Positions 60,841-64,000 of a DNA stretch of 64,000 bases are shown here, piece after piece; the first letter of the stretch is position 1; the number at the start of each line of letters is the position of its first letter. The translations under genes were made by a program, and so were the position numbers. The stretch is taken from the NCBI GenBank assembly GCA_002197995.1, contig NGZR01000005.1:4588001-4652000 (forward strand), given 5' to 3'. Below the pieces are notes generated by a model. That model saw only the letters and a program-made list of their open reading frames with translations, was not told where the DNA came from and ran no database searches. This DNA is from Gaeumannomyces sp. JS-464 (taxonomy: Eukaryota; Ascomycota; Sordariomycetes; Magnaporthales; Magnaporthaceae).

Positions 60841-63495
60841 TTAAGTTTTCTTTTTTAAGCTAAGTTTTTTTAACTACGTTTTATCGCCCCGCTTTTTGTT
60901 AATAGTAAGTACTTTCCTTTTTTACCATTTCCTTTTCCTTTTTTATTTAACAAAATGTTTGGCCGGGTACGAAAACGTCTTTTTGCGAAAAAAACTGTTA
61001 ATCGTAAAAAGCTTTTAACGGTTATTTTTTTTAATTGCTACGAAATGCCTTCCTATTCGTATTATTACGAGGTTTTAAAACGTAAAAAATGTAAAGTTTT
61101 TTTTAAAACTCGTTTTAATACGTAAAATGTTTTCGGATTAATCGCTCGGAATGCGACGTTTTAAAGCCTTTTTTTTCCGAACTTCGGAATATCGTCGTTT
61201 AATATTCCAAACTTAAAACTAAACTGGAAAAAGCGGAGGAAAAAGTTTTCCGTTTTTAAAAGCAAAAACGAATGTGGCTGGAAAAAATAATACACGCGGT
61301 TCGCCGCGGTATTAATTCGGTGGAAAAGTTAAAGCGTATTAAGCGGGAGGAGGCTAACCAAGCGGCTCGCTAAGCTGCCTTGCATTCCGAGCCTTTTGTA
61401 GCTTTTTCCGTTTTTTCCGATTGGCAAATGCTTATGGTTAATCCTAATTTAAACTTGTTTACCTTTTTTAACTAAAATAAATTGTAACTTTTTTTAATAA
61501 TTTTTTTAGGTTTTATAGCGCATTAGGTATAGTTTTGGTCCTTTTGCCGAAGTTTCGAGTTTAAATCCCGGCACGACCGTATTAAAAAGGCTTTAATAAA
61601 ACGTTTCGTCCGAGTTTTACCTGGTTTTTTTTTTTTTTTTTTTTTTAACCGTTCGTGATAAACCTTTTTGCCTTATTTGGTTTCGGTAAATGCTGCTTTT
61701 TTTAACCTAATAGTAAAACGGTATTATTTATAACACTTATTTTGTAAATTTTAAATTCGACTTTCGGTTAATTTAAAATTAGTTTTTTCCACGGTTTTTT
61801 TTCGTATGCTCGTCCGGGTATACGAATAAACGGCTATGGTAAATAGCCCGCTTTTTTTCCTTTTGCTAACTTTTTTATAAGTGTTTTTATCGGTATTTTT
61901 TTAAAAGTTTTTAACAATGTTTAAAGTTCGTTGCTTTTTTTTACGTGTTTTTTTCGTAACCGTACTTTTTCCATTTAATTAAGTACTTTTTAAGCTTGTT
62001 TTTTTAGCTTATAATTTAAAACTTTTTCGATTTCGTATTTTTATTTTAAATCGATTTTTATTAACTTGTCGCGTTTAAAGCCCGGTAGCGCTAATTCGAG
62101 TAAAAAAACGTGAAAAACCAGGTAGGATTTTATAATTAGGGCAATCGGAATTTGTAATTTACGTTCGAAACTTTTTTTAATATTTTAAACGGTCCTAATT
62201 TTTATGGTTTAGCTTATCGCTCGGTCGGTTTGTTTTAATATTTCGTCGAAAAAGATAAACGCTATCCTTTTTTTTAAAAGTCGGTTTTTCGATCTTTTTT
62301 TTATTTATTTAAATAGCTATACGGTGTTATAGCTTTTTTAGCTTTATTTAAAAGTGTTTATACAGTTTGGTAAATTCCGTTATTTGTATTTTTGCTATTA
62401 AAGCATGTCTTTTTGCCTTAGGTTTTTTATACGCTATAAGCGTAAACTTATAATTCGCATAAAACGGTGTAATTTTTATGCTTTTATAAATTAAGCTATT
62501 ATAAGCGAATTAAACTATAAGAAATAGTTATATTTAATCGTTTTATTTGTAATTAACGTAATAACGTAAATATTACTTTATAATTTGGATCGTCCGCTTC
62601 GTTTATCCATTTATTTAAAAGTAGTAAGTTATAAATAAAAAGTGCTTCGCTTTTAGCTTATTTATAAGCTTTTTCCAAAATTTACTAATAAATAGTTTAT
62701 TTTTATTTATAATTAAACGGTTCGGCGTACCGTATTCCGCTATTACGTGTTTAATAAAAACGTACGCTAGCTTTATAACGTTGTTTTTTTTTTATATGGT
62801 AAAAATAAGGCGTATTTCGTAAGCCTAGTTATTATTACTAATATATTATCGTATTTTACTCCGGTTATCGGTTTTTTAAATTAGGAAAGTTTAATAACGA
62901 AGTTTATAGTAATTTCTTATTATACCTCGTTTAACGCCGGCAAAAGTTGCAAAAGCTTATAAGGCTTATGCCTGCTGGCTTTATTTTTAACGCAGCTTTC
63001 GCAATTTTTATTACATTTTATATTTCGGCTTAAGTTTTACAAACCCGTAATATTATTATAACCGTTTTTACGTTTTTTTTACGTTTTAGTAGCCGTATGC
63101 CAGCTGGTTATAAATTTGTTAAATTTTTTTTAAGGTTTAAACTTTTCCTTACCGGACCGTTTTAACGAGTATTTTTTATGCCGGGATTAAAATCCGTTTG
63201 GTTTTTCCGCTAAAATTATTCGTGTTTTTTTTAAATATTGGAACCTAATAGTTCGGTTGTCGGTTTAAAGCGTTTACCCGGCCGTTTTTCGACTTTTTTC
63301 GGTATTCGATCCGAATGTCGTAATTTTGCAAAAATTCATTTTAATAAATTTATCGTTTGTTTAAATTTTTGCTAATAATAAAGTGTGTTAAGTTTTTATA
63401 ATCCGTATATATTATAATTTAGTGTTTCGTTTTATAAAAATATGGCCGTTATTTTTTAAATGCTCGAATAATTGCTAAAAGTTTTTTATCGTAAA
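60394..63495 (-). mobile_element. gypsy-family element B, antisense, nested in A
   Basis: Antisense LTR at 60,394-60,840, then internal sequence running from the element's 3' end inward. It has the 3' non-coding tail, a chromodomain/integrase-equivalent region (about 61,980-62,960) and an RNase H-equivalent region near 63,300-63,480 that mirrors 49,240-49,410. It is cut at 63,496 by element C. Its junction with A falls inside A's internal sequence, so B inserted into A. T-rich on the plus strand; no frame survives. Confidence 0.8.
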
Positions 63496-64000
63496 TATTA
63501 CGGAGCGATCCCCAGCTACACCCAGCCACTACCTAATGTTACGGAGCGATCCCCAGCTACCACCTAGCTTTATATATACGGCTTTCCGCCATTAAATAAA
63601 TGGGAGTTCTTTCCTTTCCCTTTTCGCGCAATAACAAGCTTTTTTCCTAGCATTTAAATGTTGCATAGTAACAATTTGTTACGCCATTTTCCAAAAACCG
63701 GTCGAAGCCGACCGCTTTTTGCTAAAACCAAAACGTAATATACCACGGAACCATAAACAAAACCACGAAGCATTATTAAAAAACCGACGGCGAATCGATA
63801 ACCACCTATTAAAACTTTTTAAAACGACTAAAAGCTACTTATATAACAAATAAAGCCTCGGGTAACGAAGCCGCATTACAAAGCGAACGGAGCTTTAGCG
63901 AATTTTTCGCTAAGTTTTTTACTTTAATAACCTTAATTTGAAAGGTAAAAAAAGCGAGCATAATAGCTTTTGTTAGCGTTATTAACGGTTTTAAATAAGC
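63496..64000. mobile_element. third element C with a short LTR, nested in B, runs off window
   Basis: Starts TATTACGGAGCGATCCCCAG and has its first ~41 bases repeated at 63,537 (TGTTACGGAGCGATCCCCAG). The LTR ends GTAACA at 63,673. The LTR is therefore 137 or 178 bases, much shorter than the gypsy LTRs here and suggestive of a copia-type element, though no pol is in view. The remaining 327 bases are AT-rich with no readable domain. Confidence 0.6.

Larger units (their letters stand above)
42481..64000. other. AT-rich transposon block with RIP-like mutation, no intact gene
   Basis: About 21.5 kb of strongly AT-rich DNA running off the window. It holds remnants of LTR and LINE retroelements whose frames are full of stops at former Trp and Gln codons. 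CpG remains frequent while TA is very common, as expected of RIP acting at CpA. There is no reading frame above about 111 codons. A clean boundary with gene space lies between about 42,480 and 42,650. Confidence 0.92.

Noticed and set aside
60389..60845. Solo LTR with a TTAAG target duplication at 60,389-60,393 and 60,841-60,845
   Set aside because: The right-hand TTAAG is the start of the element's internal sequence, as also seen (TTAGG) after the LTR of element A, so the match is probably chance.
61540..61580. A tRNA-like T-arm (GAGTTTAAATCCCGGCACG)
   Set aside because: It lies inside element B at a position matched in the other gypsy copies, and no acceptor stem or anticodon arm pairs around it.
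42481..64000. Mitochondrial or centromeric DNA as an explanation for the low GC
   Set aside because: LTR and LINE domains with target duplications explain much of it as mutated nuclear retroelements; no mitochondrial genes or tandem satellite are seen. A pericentromeric position cannot be excluded.

Overview
The window reads as nuclear DNA of a filamentous ascomycete (Pezizomycotina, most likely a Sordariomycete). This is inferred from short phased introns with GT...AG ends, GC-rich gene space, CT-rich leaders, a divergent histone H3/H4 pair and an AT-rich block of mutated retroelements. No species can be named from the sequence alone.

Positions 1 to about 42,480 are GC-rich gene space holding mostly housekeeping genes. 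From left to right they are: an unrecognised reading frame at the edge (-), a Byr4/Bfa1-type mitotic exit regulator (+), the PROPPIN autophagy protein ATG18 (+), the dual-specificity phosphatase PPS1 (-), a DDHD-domain phospholipase (+), the TFIIH helicase RAD3/XPD (-, ten exons), a three-finger C2H2 regulator (+), the U4/U6 snRNP protein PRP3 (-), the RNA polymerase I largest subunit RPA190 (+), and histones H3 (-) and H4 (+) sharing a promoter. These genes do not form one pathway. They sit in divergent or convergent pairs, with long gene-free stretches at 21.5-26.3 kb and 27.6-31.3 kb.

Five of the genes (byr4, ATG18, PPS1, DDHD lipase, RPA190) are interrupted by 18 frame changes, mostly one missing base at a C, G or T run. 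Clear homology continues on both sides of each break. RPA190 is essential in model fungi, so these look like base-calling errors in the assembly and not decay. RAD3, PRP3, H3, H4 and the C2H2 gene translate cleanly.

Positions about 42,480-64,000 form an AT-rich transposon graveyard with no intact gene. A complete Ty3/gypsy chromovirus-type element (44,888-52,175) has paired 476-bp LTRs and a 5-bp target duplication. A LINE-like insertion (52,616-58,500) is flanked by an exact 17-bp duplication. A nest of three LTR elements follows (59,198 to the end). Stops and catalytic-residue losses (YLDD to YLNN, FADD to FAND) fit G-to-A changes of the repeat-induced point mutation (RIP) kind. In the samples I read, the change is biased to the element's own sense strand, whichever way the element lies. 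I found no CRISPR array, tRNA, rRNA, secondary-metabolite cluster or clearly new gene system.
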